This document shows, one piece after another, positions 8,473-16,405 of a stretch of DNA of 64,000 nt; the first letter of the stretch is position 1; the number at the start of each line of letters is the position of its first letter. A model generated the notes under the pieces. That model had not been told where the DNA came from and did no database searches. It saw only the letters and a program-made list of their open reading frames with translations. The position numbers were made by a program, and so were the translations under genes. Source of the DNA: a bacterium (GTDB taxonomy: Bacteria > Actinomycetota > Acidimicrobiia > Spongiisociales > Spongiisociaceae); NCBI GenBank assembly GCA_028820935.1, contig JAPPHZ010000045.1:147150-211149 (forward strand), written 5' to 3'.

Positions 8473-9107
8473 GGAAGGGTGCTGCCCGGCCGGCGCCCTT
8501 CCAGCAGGGTCGCCACCGTGTCGACCAGCAGCCGGTGCTCCACCCGATGGATCCGTTCTTCGAGGGTGTCGATCGAGTCGTCGGGAAGGATCGGTACCTC
8601 CTCGTCGGCGATGACCGGACCGTCGTCCACCCCCTCGTCCACCACGTAGTGGACCATCACCCCCGCCGAGGCGACCTCTCCGGCCCGGTATGCCGTCCAG
8701 GTGTCCTCGATGGCGTTGGCGCCGGGAAACGCCCCGGGTAGCGCCGGATGGAGATTGATTACCCGCTCCGGGAACCGGTCGAGGAACGCCGTCGACAGGA
8801 TGTGCATCCATCCGGCCAGCACGACCAGGTCGGGTTGCCCGGCCTCCACCGCTCCGGCCAGGTCGGCGTCGTAGCGACGGCGGGCCGCGGCGCGATCGGG
8901 GGCGTTCCGGAGATACGGCCCGAGCGGGCGGCACTCCTCGGGGATACCGGCCCGGCGGGCCCGCCGGCGGGCGGGCGCTCCACTGCGGTTGACGATCACC
9001 CTGGCCAGCTCGGCTCGAAGCCGGCCCGCCTCCACGGCGTCGATCAGCGCCTGGAGGTTGGTGCCCGATCCGGATGCCAGGACCACGAGCCGGGCGGTCA
9101 CCGCCAC
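8469..9107 (-). CDS. purN: Phosphoribosylglycinamide formyltransferase
   Basis: 212 residues. It transfers a formyl group from 10-formyl-tetrahydrofolate to GAR, step 3 of de novo purine synthesis. The N-terminal ASGSGTNLQALI binds phosphate; the catalytic triad is N118 and H120 (INLHPALPG) and D157 in VHYVVDEGVDDGPVI. It is the last gene of the pur operon and overlaps the purM stop by 10 bases. Length is standard. Confidence 0.93.
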   Translation of the reverse strand: MAVTARLVVLASGSGTNLQALIDAVEAGRLRAELARVIVNRSGAPARRRARRAGIPEECRPLGPYLRNAPDRAAARRRYDADLAGAVEAGQPDLVVLAGWMHILSTAFLDRFPERVINLHPALPGAFPGANAIEDTWTAYRAGEVASAGVMVHYVVDEGVDDGPVIADEEVPILPDDSIDTLEERIHRVEHRLLVDTVATLLEGRRPGSTLP

Positions 9108-10099
9108 GACCCGGTGAACACCACCCGCTCATCCCCATCCGACGCGGGCACGACCGATCCGATCTCGAGGCAGCCCAGCTCGGCCGCGCGCCCGCCCAGA
9201 CCGCGGTCGATCACCACCGCCATGCCGATACCCATGTTCCAGGTCCGGAAGGCCTCGCCGTCGTCGATCCCGCTCCAGGCCACCAGGCTGGCGAAGGGCT
9301 CTCGCACCTCCCACGATCCCAGCTCGACGGCCGCGCCCAGGCCGGCGGGCAGGACCCGGGGGAGGTTGTCGACCAGCCCGCCGCCGGTAATGTGAGCCAG
9401 CGCCTTCGGGACCACGCCCCCGGCCTGCAGGGAGCGCACGATCGGTAGGTAGCTGCGGTGGGGCGCCAGCAGGCTGTCGAGCAGGTCCGGCGCCGGCTTC
9501 CGGCCGTCGAGCAGGCGGCGGACCAGCGAGTAACCGTTGGTGTGGGGTCCGCTGCTCGGCAGGCCGAACACCAGGTCCCCCTCCCCGATCTCGTCGAGAC
9601 GGGGCCAAAGGTTGTCGCGGTCCGCCATCCCGACGATCGTTCCGGCGATGTCCACCGCGCCCGGCCGGTATACGCCCGGCATCTCCGCGGTCTCGCCGCC
9701 CAGGAGGGCACAGCCCGCCTCGCGGCAGGCCTCGGCGATGCCCGCCACGATGTCCGCCGCCACTTCGGGGACCAGCCGCGACGTGGCTATGTAGTCGAGG
9801 AAGAACAACGGCTCGGCGCCGACCACCAGGATGTCGTTGACGCAGTGGTTCACCACGTCGATCCCCAGGTCATGCCAGCGCCCGTAACGTCCTGCCAGTT
9901 CGGCCTTCGTCCCGACCCCGTCGGTGGAGGCCACCAGCACCTTGCCGGGTCCGAGCCGGTCGGCCGCGTAGATACCGCCGAATCCGCCCCCGCCGGCCAG
10001 CACTTCGTCGGTGGCGGTGGAGGCGACCGACGCGGCCAGCAGGTCGACCGTCCGGTTGCCTGCGTCTATGTCGACCCCGGAGTCGCGATAGGTGATCAT
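9098..10099 (-). CDS. purM: Phosphoribosylformylglycinamidine cyclo-ligase (AIR synthetase)
   Basis: 333 residues. It closes FGAM to AIR with ATP, step 5 of purine synthesis. The start [15 protein letters not shown] is the family's typical opening, followed by a glycine-rich GGGGFGGIY, STDGVGTK, the NDILVVGAEPLFFLDY core, GGETAEMPG and the late ITGGGLVDNLPRVLP. ATG 10099 overlaps the purD stop as ATGA, which decides the start over the longer upstream frame. It lies between purD and purN. Confidence 0.93.
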   Translation of the reverse strand: MITYRDSGVDIDAGNRTVDLLAASVASTATDEVLAGGGGFGGIYAADRLGPGKVLVASTDGVGTKAELAGRYGRWHDLGIDVVNHCVNDILVVGAEPLFFLDYIATSRLVPEVAADIVAGIAEACREAGCALLGGETAEMPGVYRPGAVDIAGTIVGMADRDNLWPRLDEIGEGDLVFGLPSSGPHTNGYSLVRRLLDGRKPAPDLLDSLLAPHRSYLPIVRSLQAGGVVPKALAHITGGGLVDNLPRVLPAGLGAAVELGSWEVREPFASLVAWSGIDDGEAFRTWNMGIGMAVVIDRGLGGRAAELGCLEIGSVVPASDGDERVVFTGSWR

Positions 10100-11412
10100 C
10101 TCCCGGCCGCCGCCCGGGACGGCGCCGCTCCGGCCGCGGCCGCCGGTGAGCTGCGGCCGATGTCCCGCCGGTAGTGGGCGCCCTCGAAGGAGATGGCCTC
10201 CACCCCCGCGTAGGCCCGCTCGGTCGCCTTCTCCAGGGTGCTTCCCAGGGCGGTGACGGCCAGCACCCGGCCGCCGGTGGCGCGGGTCACGCCGCCGGAG
10301 CGGTCGGTCCCGGCGTGGAACACCACGCATCCCTCGGCCGCCGCCCGGTCGAGGCCGCTGATCGGCGCGGGCCGGGCCGCGGCGGTCGGGTATCCGGCGG
10401 ATGCCATCACCACGGTTGTGCACGCCGACCGCGACCACCCTACGGACAGGCCTCCCAGCGAACCGGTGGCGCAGGCCGCCATGATCTCGTAGAGGTCCCC
10501 TTCCAGGAGCGGCAGGACGGCCTGCGTCTCCGGATCGCCCAGGCGGCAGTTGATCTCGAGCACCTTGGGGCCGGCGGCGGTGAGCATCAGCCCGAAGTAG
10601 ATGACGCCCCGGTAGGGCGTGCCGGCCTCGCCGAGGGCTTCGAGGGTGGGGCGGATGAACCGGTCGCCCACTCCGGCCAGCAGTTCGGCGGTGGCAACGG
10701 GCGACGGGACGAAGGCGCCCATCCCGCCGGTGTTCGGCCCGGCATCGCCGTCGAGCAGCCTCTTGTGGTCCTGGGCCGCCGGCATCACGGCGAAGTCGGC
10801 CCCGTCGCAGAACGCGAGCACCGACACCTCGACGCCCCGCAGGCGTTCCTCGACCACCACCTCACGGCCTGCTTCCCCGAACCGCCCGTCCACCAGCATG
10901 GCGCGGATGGCCGCTGCCGCCTCGCCACGGGTCTCGGCCACCACCACGCCCTTGCCTACGGCCAGCCCGCTCGCCTTGATGACGGGGACCGAGGGAAGCT
11001 GCTCGAGATATGCCAGGGCCGGAGCGGCCTCGCGGAAGGCGGCCGAGGCACCGGTCGGAATCCCCAGCGCGTCGAGGAAAGTCTTGCAGTAGGCCTTGGA
11101 GGCCTCGAGCCGGGCGCCGGCCGCGCCGGGTCCGAAGGCGGGGATGCCGACCGCCTCCAGCGCATCGGCCAGGCCTGCGGCCAGCGGCGCCTCGGGGCCG
11201 ACCGCCACCAGATCGACCGACTCGCGCTCGGCAAGGGCGACCAGGGCGGCCACGTCTTCGGCGCCCACCGCCACGTTCTCGCAACGCTCCTCCTGGCCGG
11301 TGCCGGCGTTGCCGGGCGCCACCAGGATCCGATCAACCCGGGCGGATCGGGCCAGGGAGCGGCAGATGGCGTGCTCGCGGCCGCCGCTACCCACCACGAG
11401 CACCGCGGTCAC
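10096..11412 (-). CDS. purD: Phosphoribosylamine-glycine ligase (GAR synthetase)
   Basis: 438 residues, ATP-grasp fold. It joins phosphoribosylamine and glycine with ATP. The N-terminal [20 protein letters not shown] is diagnostic, followed by the ATP-grasp segment ([19 protein letters not shown]) and the metal-binding [15 protein letters not shown] motif seen as [17 protein letters not shown]. The C-terminus is Ala-rich and ends four bases into purM. The gap to purF upstream is only four bases, consistent with one transcript. Confidence 0.93.
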   Translation of the reverse strand: MTAVLVVGSGGREHAICRSLARSARVDRILVAPGNAGTGQEERCENVAVGAEDVAALVALAERESVDLVAVGPEAPLAAGLADALEAVGIPAFGPGAAGARLEASKAYCKTFLDALGIPTGASAAFREAAPALAYLEQLPSVPVIKASGLAVGKGVVVAETRGEAAAAIRAMLVDGRFGEAGREVVVEERLRGVEVSVLAFCDGADFAVMPAAQDHKRLLDGDAGPNTGGMGAFVPSPVATAELLAGVGDRFIRPTLEALGEAGTPYRGVIYFGLMLTAAGPKVLEINCRLGDPETQAVLPLLEGDLYEIMAACATGSLGGLSVGWSRSACTTVVMASAGYPTAAARPAPISGLDRAAAEGCVVFHAGTDRSGGVTRATGGRVLAVTALGSTLEKATERAYAGVEAISFEGAHYRRDIGRSSPAAAAGAAPSRAAAGR

Positions 11413-11416
11413 GAGC

Positions 11417-12850
11417 TCACTCCCCCCACACGGAGGCGAACCGATCCTTGACGCCGAACCGCAGCTGGACGTAGCGCTCCGGCTGGAAGGGGTACTTCCC
11501 GGTGAAGCACGCGTTGCAGAAGCCGTCCTCGGCGTCCAACGCCTGCATGAGGCCTTCGAGCGACAGGAAGGCGAGCGAGTCGGCGCCGATCTCCTCGCGC
11601 ATCTCGGCCACCGACATGCGCGAGGCGACCAACTCCTCAGGTGTGGCCATGTCTATCCCCATGTAGCAGGGATGGGTGATCGGCGGACAGGCCACCCGGA
11701 CGTGTACCTCCGCGGCTCCGGCGTCGCGCAGCATGCGAACCAGCTGCCCGCCGGTCGTTCCCCGCACGATCGAGTCGTCCACCATCACGATCCGTCGGCC
11801 GGCGAGGTTGTCGCGAAGCGGGTTGAACTTCATGGCGACCCCGGCGTCGCGCAGATCCTGGGTCGGCTCGATAAAGGTCCTGCCCACGTAACGGTTCTTG
11901 ATCAGCCCCTCGGTGTACGGCAGGTTCGCTTCCTGGGCGAACCCGACCGCGTGGGGCGTGCCCGAGTCGGGAACCGACAGGACCAGGTCGGCGTCCACCG
12001 GGGCTTCGCGGGCCAGCTGGCGGCCGAGACGCTGGCGGACGCTGTGCACCAGCTTCCCGTCGTGCACGGTGTCGGGCCGGGAGAAGTAGATGTGCTCGAA
12101 GGTGCAGAAGGCGCGGGGTGGTGGCGGCGGCCCGCCCGGGCTGATGTGGAGCCCGCGGGCGTCGATGCGGGCGATCTCACCCGGCTGCAGCTCCGCCACG
12201 AAGTCGGCCCTCGTGGTGGAGAAGGCGCAGGTCTCCGAAGCCAGGATGTAGCCGCCCTCGATCTCCCCGATCACCAGCGGACGGAATCCCCAGGGGTCCC
12301 GCACTCCGTAGACGGCGTCACGGGTGAGGATCGCCAGCGAGTAGGCGCCCTCGGCCCTCTGCATGAGCGAGCGGATCCGGTCCAGCCGGCTGCCTTGGGA
12401 CGTCGCGAGGAGGTGCAACATCAACTCGGTGTCGGAGGAGGTCTGCAGGCCGATGCCGCTTTCCAGCAGCTCCCGGCGCAGCCGGGGCGCGTTGACGAGG
12501 TTGCCGTTGTGCGCCACCGCCAGCGGGCCGTCGATGGTCTCGATGACCTGGGGCTGGGCATTGCGCAGGGTCGATCCACCGGTGGTGCTGTAGCGGGTGT
12601 GGCCGATGGCGGCACCACCCTTCAGACCGGAGAGGACGTCTTCGTTGAATACCGAGCCGACCAGTCCCTCGCCCTTGTGCACATGGGCGTAACGGCCGTC
12701 ATAGGTGGCGATCCCGGCGGCTTCCTGGCCCCGATGTTGGAGGGCGAAGAGTCCGAAAAAGGCGATCCTGGCCACCTCCCGATCCCTCGCGTAGACGCCG
12801 ATCACCCCGCACTGCTCGCGAGGGCTGTCCCGGTCGGCGGCGGGAGTCAT
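11417..12850 (-). CDS. purF: Amidophosphoribosyltransferase
   Basis: 477 residues. It catalyses the committed step of purine synthesis, PRPP plus glutamine to phosphoribosylamine. An N-terminal propeptide of 13 residues precedes C14 ([10 protein letters not shown]), the nucleophile exposed after processing. [17 protein letters not shown] and HNGNLVN mark the Ntn glutaminase domain; [17 protein letters not shown] is the PRPP loop. Late cysteines, including FCTFEH and [13 protein letters not shown], fit the 4Fe-4S-containing Bacillus-type enzyme. The ATG at 12850 sits in an ATGA junction with purK, so the longer upstream frame is not used. Confidence 0.94.
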   Translation of the reverse strand: MTPAADRDSPREQCGVIGVYARDREVARIAFFGLFALQHRGQEAAGIATYDGRYAHVHKGEGLVGSVFNEDVLSGLKGGAAIGHTRYSTTGGSTLRNAQPQVIETIDGPLAVAHNGNLVNAPRLRRELLESGIGLQTSSDTELMLHLLATSQGSRLDRIRSLMQRAEGAYSLAILTRDAVYGVRDPWGFRPLVIGEIEGGYILASETCAFSTTRADFVAELQPGEIARIDARGLHISPGGPPPPPRAFCTFEHIYFSRPDTVHDGKLVHSVRQRLGRQLAREAPVDADLVLSVPDSGTPHAVGFAQEANLPYTEGLIKNRYVGRTFIEPTQDLRDAGVAMKFNPLRDNLAGRRIVMVDDSIVRGTTGGQLVRMLRDAGAAEVHVRVACPPITHPCYMGIDMATPEELVASRMSVAEMREEIGADSLAFLSLEGLMQALDAEDGFCNACFTGKYPFQPERYVQLRFGVKDRFASVWGE

Positions 12851-14007
12851 GACCCGCTCCCGAGTCTTCGCCGGGCCGCCAGAGCCCGCTCGAGGGCGCG
12901 GTCGGCCGAGGTGTCCGTACACGTGATATGGCCCATCTTGCGGCCGGGCCGCACCTCGTCCTTGCCGTAGAGGTGGAGGTGGACGCCGGGGTCGGCCAGC
13001 GCAGCAGGCCAGTCGGGCGGGGTGGCTCCGTCGCCCCACAGGTCACCGAGAAGTTGCACCATGGCCGCCGGACGGCAGGCCCCGTCACCGAGGGGCAGAC
13101 CGCATATGGCCCGCAGCTGGCGGGCGAACTGGCTGGTCGGGGCGGCCTCGATGGTGCAGTGGCCGCTGTTGTGGGGCCGGGGCGCGATCTCGTTGACGAC
13201 CAGATCCTCACCCGTCACGAACATCTCCACGCACAGTACTCCGACCAGATCGAGGTGACGCGCGATCGTCATGGCGAGGTCCAGCGCCGCGGTGGCCACG
13301 GCGGGAGGTACCGACAAGGGAGGGGTGACGGTCGTGTCGAGGATGCGGTTGACGTGGACGTTCTCCATGACGCCGTGATGGGCCACCTCGCCGTCGAGAC
13401 CGCGGGCGACGATGACCGAGATCTCGGCATCGAAGGGAACCACCTCCTCGACCACCAGGCGCTCGCCGTCGAGCGCTCCGACCACCCGGCGCGCCTCGTC
13501 CTCATCGACGGTGCCGAGCCGCACCTGGCCGCGGCCGTCGTACCCGAACCGGGCCCGCTTGGCGATCACCGGCGGACCGAGCGCCTCCACGGCCCGGACC
13601 AGCTCGGCCGCCGTGGCGACCTCTCGAAAACCCGCCACCGGCGCACCCGCCGCCATCAGGGCGCGCCGCTCGCGACCGCGGTCCTGGGCGGCCGCGATGA
13701 CCCGCCCGGCGGGCCGCACTGGTACGCCCGACCGGGTGGCCAACTCCTCCAGCAGACCCACCTCCACGTTCTCGAACTCCCAGGTGATGACATCGCATCG
13801 ATCGACGAAGCGCTGCAGGGCCAGGTCATCGTCATAGCCGGCCGCCACCTCGACATCGGCCACCCGCCCTCCCGGCGTGTCCTTGGCCCCTCCGGTCAGC
13901 ACGGCCGTGCGGTAGCCGAGACGGTGCGCCTCGAAGGACAGCATCCTCCCGAGCTGCCCGCCCCCCACGATGCCGACGGTGGCGCCCGGCGCCAATGCGG
14001 ACTCCAT
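12847..14007 (-). CDS. purK: 5-(Carboxyamino)imidazole ribonucleotide synthase
   Basis: 386 residues from ATG 14007; a GTG one codon upstream is also possible. An ATP-grasp enzyme, it makes N5-CAIR from AIR, bicarbonate and ATP. The N-terminal [22 protein letters not shown] is diagnostic, with [10 protein letters not shown], the FGYDGRGQ loop and the [17 protein letters not shown] motif. The ATG overlaps the purE TGA, favouring that start. Together with PurE it forms the bacterial two-step route to CAIR. Confidence 0.93.
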   Translation of the reverse strand: MESALAPGATVGIVGGGQLGRMLSFEAHRLGYRTAVLTGGAKDTPGGRVADVEVAAGYDDDLALQRFVDRCDVITWEFENVEVGLLEELATRSGVPVRPAGRVIAAAQDRGRERRALMAAGAPVAGFREVATAAELVRAVEALGPPVIAKRARFGYDGRGQVRLGTVDEDEARRVVGALDGERLVVEEVVPFDAEISVIVARGLDGEVAHHGVMENVHVNRILDTTVTPPLSVPPAVATAALDLAMTIARHLDLVGVLCVEMFVTGEDLVVNEIAPRPHNSGHCTIEAAPTSQFARQLRAICGLPLGDGACRPAAMVQLLGDLWGDGATPPDWPAALADPGVHLHLYGKDEVRPGRKMGHITCTDTSADRALERALAARRRLGSGS

Positions 14008-14498
14008 CACAGCTCGAGCTCGCTCGCGGCCACCTCCGCGGCTCGCCCGGCGCGGTAGGCGGTGAGCCGCTCCGCCAGTTGCGGATCGCTGCGGGCCAGG
14101 ACGGCCACCGCGTAGAGGCCGGCGTTGGTGGCCCCCGCCTCCCCGATCGCCATGGTGGCCACGGGCACCCCGGCGGGCATCTGGACGATCGACAGGAGCG
14201 AGTCCATGCCCTTCAGGGCCCTGCTCATGATCGGTACGCCGATGACCGGGACGATGGTGTGCCCGGCCACCATTCCCGGGAGGTGGGCGGCGCCGCCCGC
14301 GCCGGCGATGATGGCCTGGAGCCCCCGCCCGGCGGCCGATTCGGCATAGCTCACCATCAGGTCAGGCGTTCGGTGCGCCGAGACGACCCGGCACTCGTGC
14401 GGGACGCCGAAGTTCTCGAGCACCTCCGCGGCGCGGCGCATGGTGGGCCAGTCGGACTCGCTTCCCATGATGACCCCGACGAGTGGTCGATTGGTCAC
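14007..14498 (-). CDS. purE: N5-CAIR mutase, class I PurE
   Basis: 163 residues. It rearranges N5-CAIR to CAIR. The motif [14 protein letters not shown] begins near residue 7, with [11 protein letters not shown] (catalytic histidine) and [14 protein letters not shown], standard for class I PurE. It is coupled to purK by ATGA. The gap of 49 bases to purC is the largest within the operon. Confidence 0.94.
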   Translation of the reverse strand: MTNRPLVGVIMGSESDWPTMRRAAEVLENFGVPHECRVVSAHRTPDLMVSYAESAAGRGLQAIIAGAGGAAHLPGMVAGHTIVPVIGVPIMSRALKGMDSLLSIVQMPAGVPVATMAIGEAGATNAGLYAVAVLARSDPQLAERLTAYRAGRAAEVAASELEL

Positions 14499-14547
14499 GC
14501 TGCTGTCCTACCCCTCTCGCTCGCGGCGCGGCCGTCAGGGGGTGCGG

Positions 14548-15540
14548 TCATGGACAATGGTAGGCGCGCAGCGCCGCGACGGCTCGCGGTGCTACCGGGT
14601 AGGGCGCCGGCGCCAGCGGCCGGCCGGTCAGCGCCTCGAAGACCTCCAGATACGCCCGGGCGGCTCTGGCGGCGAGATCGCCGTCGAGGGGCGGCGGGTC
14701 GCCGTCTCCGGTGAAACCCTGCGCGGCGTAGTCGAGGCGCACCAGTTCCTTGTCCAGGTTCTCGGGCTCGGCGCCGGCGGCGCGGCGCTCCTCGACGGTG
14801 GCGCTCCGCCAGAAGCGCGACGAGTCGGGCGTGTGCACCTCGTCGATGATGACCACGCCGCCGTCCGGGTCGAGCCCGAACTCGTACTTGGTGTCGACCA
14901 GCGCCAGCCCGGCCGCCTCGGCCGCCTGCCGGCCCCGCTCGAACACGGCCAGCGCCACGCTCCGTACCTCCTCCCAGATCCCCGTCTCCACCAGGCCATC
15001 CTCCACGATGTCGCGCTCGGTGATCGGCCTGTCGTGGGCGCCCGCCGCCCCCTTGGTGGTGGGGGTGATGATCGGCCGGGGCAGCGGGTCGTTCTTCCGC
15101 AGCCCGTCCGGGAGGCGGATGCCGTAGGCGTGGCGGGCGCCGGCCGCGTACATGGTCCACAGCGAGGTGCCGGTGCTGCCGGTGAGGCGGCTCCGGACCA
15201 CCACCTCCACCGGGAGGGTCCGGCACCTGCGGGCGATCATCACGTTGGGATCCGGCGTCGCGACCATGTGGGTGGGAACCAGGTCGGCGATGCGGCCGAA
15301 CCACCAGGCCGACAGCTGGGTGAGCACCTGGCCGCGGTACGGGACCGTCCCCAGCACCCGGTCGAACGCGGACAGCCGGTCGGTGGCGATCAGCGCCAGG
15401 TGATCACCCAGATCCACCACGTCGCGCACCTTGCCCCGCACGACCGGACCGATGTCGTCCACGGAGGCGGGATCGATCCCGGTGAACGGGCGGGCCATCG
15501 CCGGGCCGAGGTCGGGGCCGGGCACCTTACCGCGCCGCAT
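14548..15540 (-). CDS. purC: SAICAR synthetase
   Basis: 330 residues. It condenses CAIR with aspartate using ATP. GKVRDVVDLGDHLALIATDRLSAFD is the family N-terminus, then the PVEVVVRSRLTGS strand, LVDTKYEFGLDPDG and IDEVHTPDSSRFW. ATG 15540 overlaps the purQ stop by 14 bases; an internal ATG at 15498 (MARPF) would also leave the domain intact. The protein is the longer (about 300 residue) type. Confidence 0.93.
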   Translation of the reverse strand: MRRGKVPGPDLGPAMARPFTGIDPASVDDIGPVVRGKVRDVVDLGDHLALIATDRLSAFDRVLGTVPYRGQVLTQLSAWWFGRIADLVPTHMVATPDPNVMIARRCRTLPVEVVVRSRLTGSTGTSLWTMYAAGARHAYGIRLPDGLRKNDPLPRPIITPTTKGAAGAHDRPITERDIVEDGLVETGIWEEVRSVALAVFERGRQAAEAAGLALVDTKYEFGLDPDGGVVIIDEVHTPDSSRFWRSATVEERRAAGAEPENLDKELVRLDYAAQGFTGDGDPPPLDGDLAARAARAYLEVFEALTGRPLAPAPYPVAPRAVAALRAYHCP

Positions 15541-16405
15541 CGACGAACGCCTCGAAGATGGCCAGGCCCAGGCCGCCGGGCGGGCCGCCCGGTCGCTGCC
15601 AATCGACCACGTGGTCCTCCGGATGCGGCATCAGCCCGACCGCCGTCCCGGTCGGGTCGCAGAGGCCGGCGATGTCGCCCACCGACCCGTTGGGGTTGGC
15701 CGGGTAGCGCCCGCCCGCCACCTGATCCGTTCCCGCGTGGCTGTCCTCCGACAGGTAGCGGAAGGCGACCAGCCCCTCATCCTCCAGGATCCTGACGACC
15801 TCGGGGTCGGTCACGGCCACCCGGCCCTCACCATGGGCCACCGGGCAACGGATCAGGGCGCCCTCGATGGCGCTCAGCCAGCCGGACCGGCAACCGGGCT
15901 CGACACGCAGGTTCACCCAGCGACACTCGAAACGCCCGTTGGCGTTGTCGGTGAGCGTCACCTGCCTCGGCGTTCCCGGTTCCACCAGGAGGCCGGACTT
16001 GAGTAGCGCTTGGAACCCGTTGCAGATTCCCAGTACGGGCCGCCCCGACCGGACAGCGCCGGCCAGTTCCTCGTACAGCCACGTCCGGAGCTCGAGAGCC
16101 AGGCGGGCACCGGCGCCCAGGGCGTCGCCGTAGGAGAACCCGCCGGGAAGCACCAGGGCGGCGAAGCCGGATATCGACACCACTCCCGCACGGAGATCGT
16201 TCATGGAGACGATGCTCGGGTCTCCTCCCGCCAGCTTCACAGCCAGAGCGGCCTCCGCATCGCGATTAGTCCCCGGGGAATGGAGGATGAGGACCGGCGG
16301 CGCGGCTACGGCAAACTCCTTCGGGCTGTTCTCATAGGATCTCCTCCCTTGGAGACCGTCCGTCCGGGGCTGGTCCTCGTCCGGTGAAGGCTCGCACCGC
16401 CGCAT
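15527..16405 (-). CDS. purQ: FGAM synthase, glutaminase subunit; start codon unclear
   Basis: Class I glutamine amidotransferase subunit that feeds ammonia to PurL. The nucleophile lies in GICNGFQALLKSG and the His-Glu pair in PHPED near the C-terminus; the start of the fold is VLILHSPGTNRDAEAAL. The only upstream in-frame ATG is at 16405, inside purL and without a ribosome-binding site. Between it and the conserved domain there is no in-frame ATG, GTG or TTG. AAGGAG sits six bases before GTA 16309, exactly where a start is expected. Either a non-standard start, a start lost by mutation, or a sequence error is implied; the coordinates given use ATG 16405. Confidence 0.85.
   Translation of the reverse strand: MRRCEPSPDEDQPRTDGLQGRRSYENSPKEFAVAAPPVLILHSPGTNRDAEAALAVKLAGGDPSIVSMNDLRAGVVSISGFAALVLPGGFSYGDALGAGARLALELRTWLYEELAGAVRSGRPVLGICNGFQALLKSGLLVEPGTPRQVTLTDNANGRFECRWVNLRVEPGCRSGWLSAIEGALIRCPVAHGEGRVAVTDPEVVRILEDEGLVAFRYLSEDSHAGTDQVAGGRYPANPNGSVGDIAGLCDPTGTAVGLMPHPEDHVVDWQRPGGPPGGLGLAIFEAFVDAAR
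16306..16335 (-). other. Nine-codon mini-ORF at the purL/purQ junction
   Basis: ATG 16335 overlaps the purL stop as ATGA and has a strong GGGAGGAG five bases upstream, but it reads MRTARRSLP then TAG, out of frame with purQ. It contains the AAGGAG that precedes the probable purQ start. It may be a leader coupling purL to purQ translation, or the product of a frameshift that destroyed the original purQ start. Confidence 0.4.
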
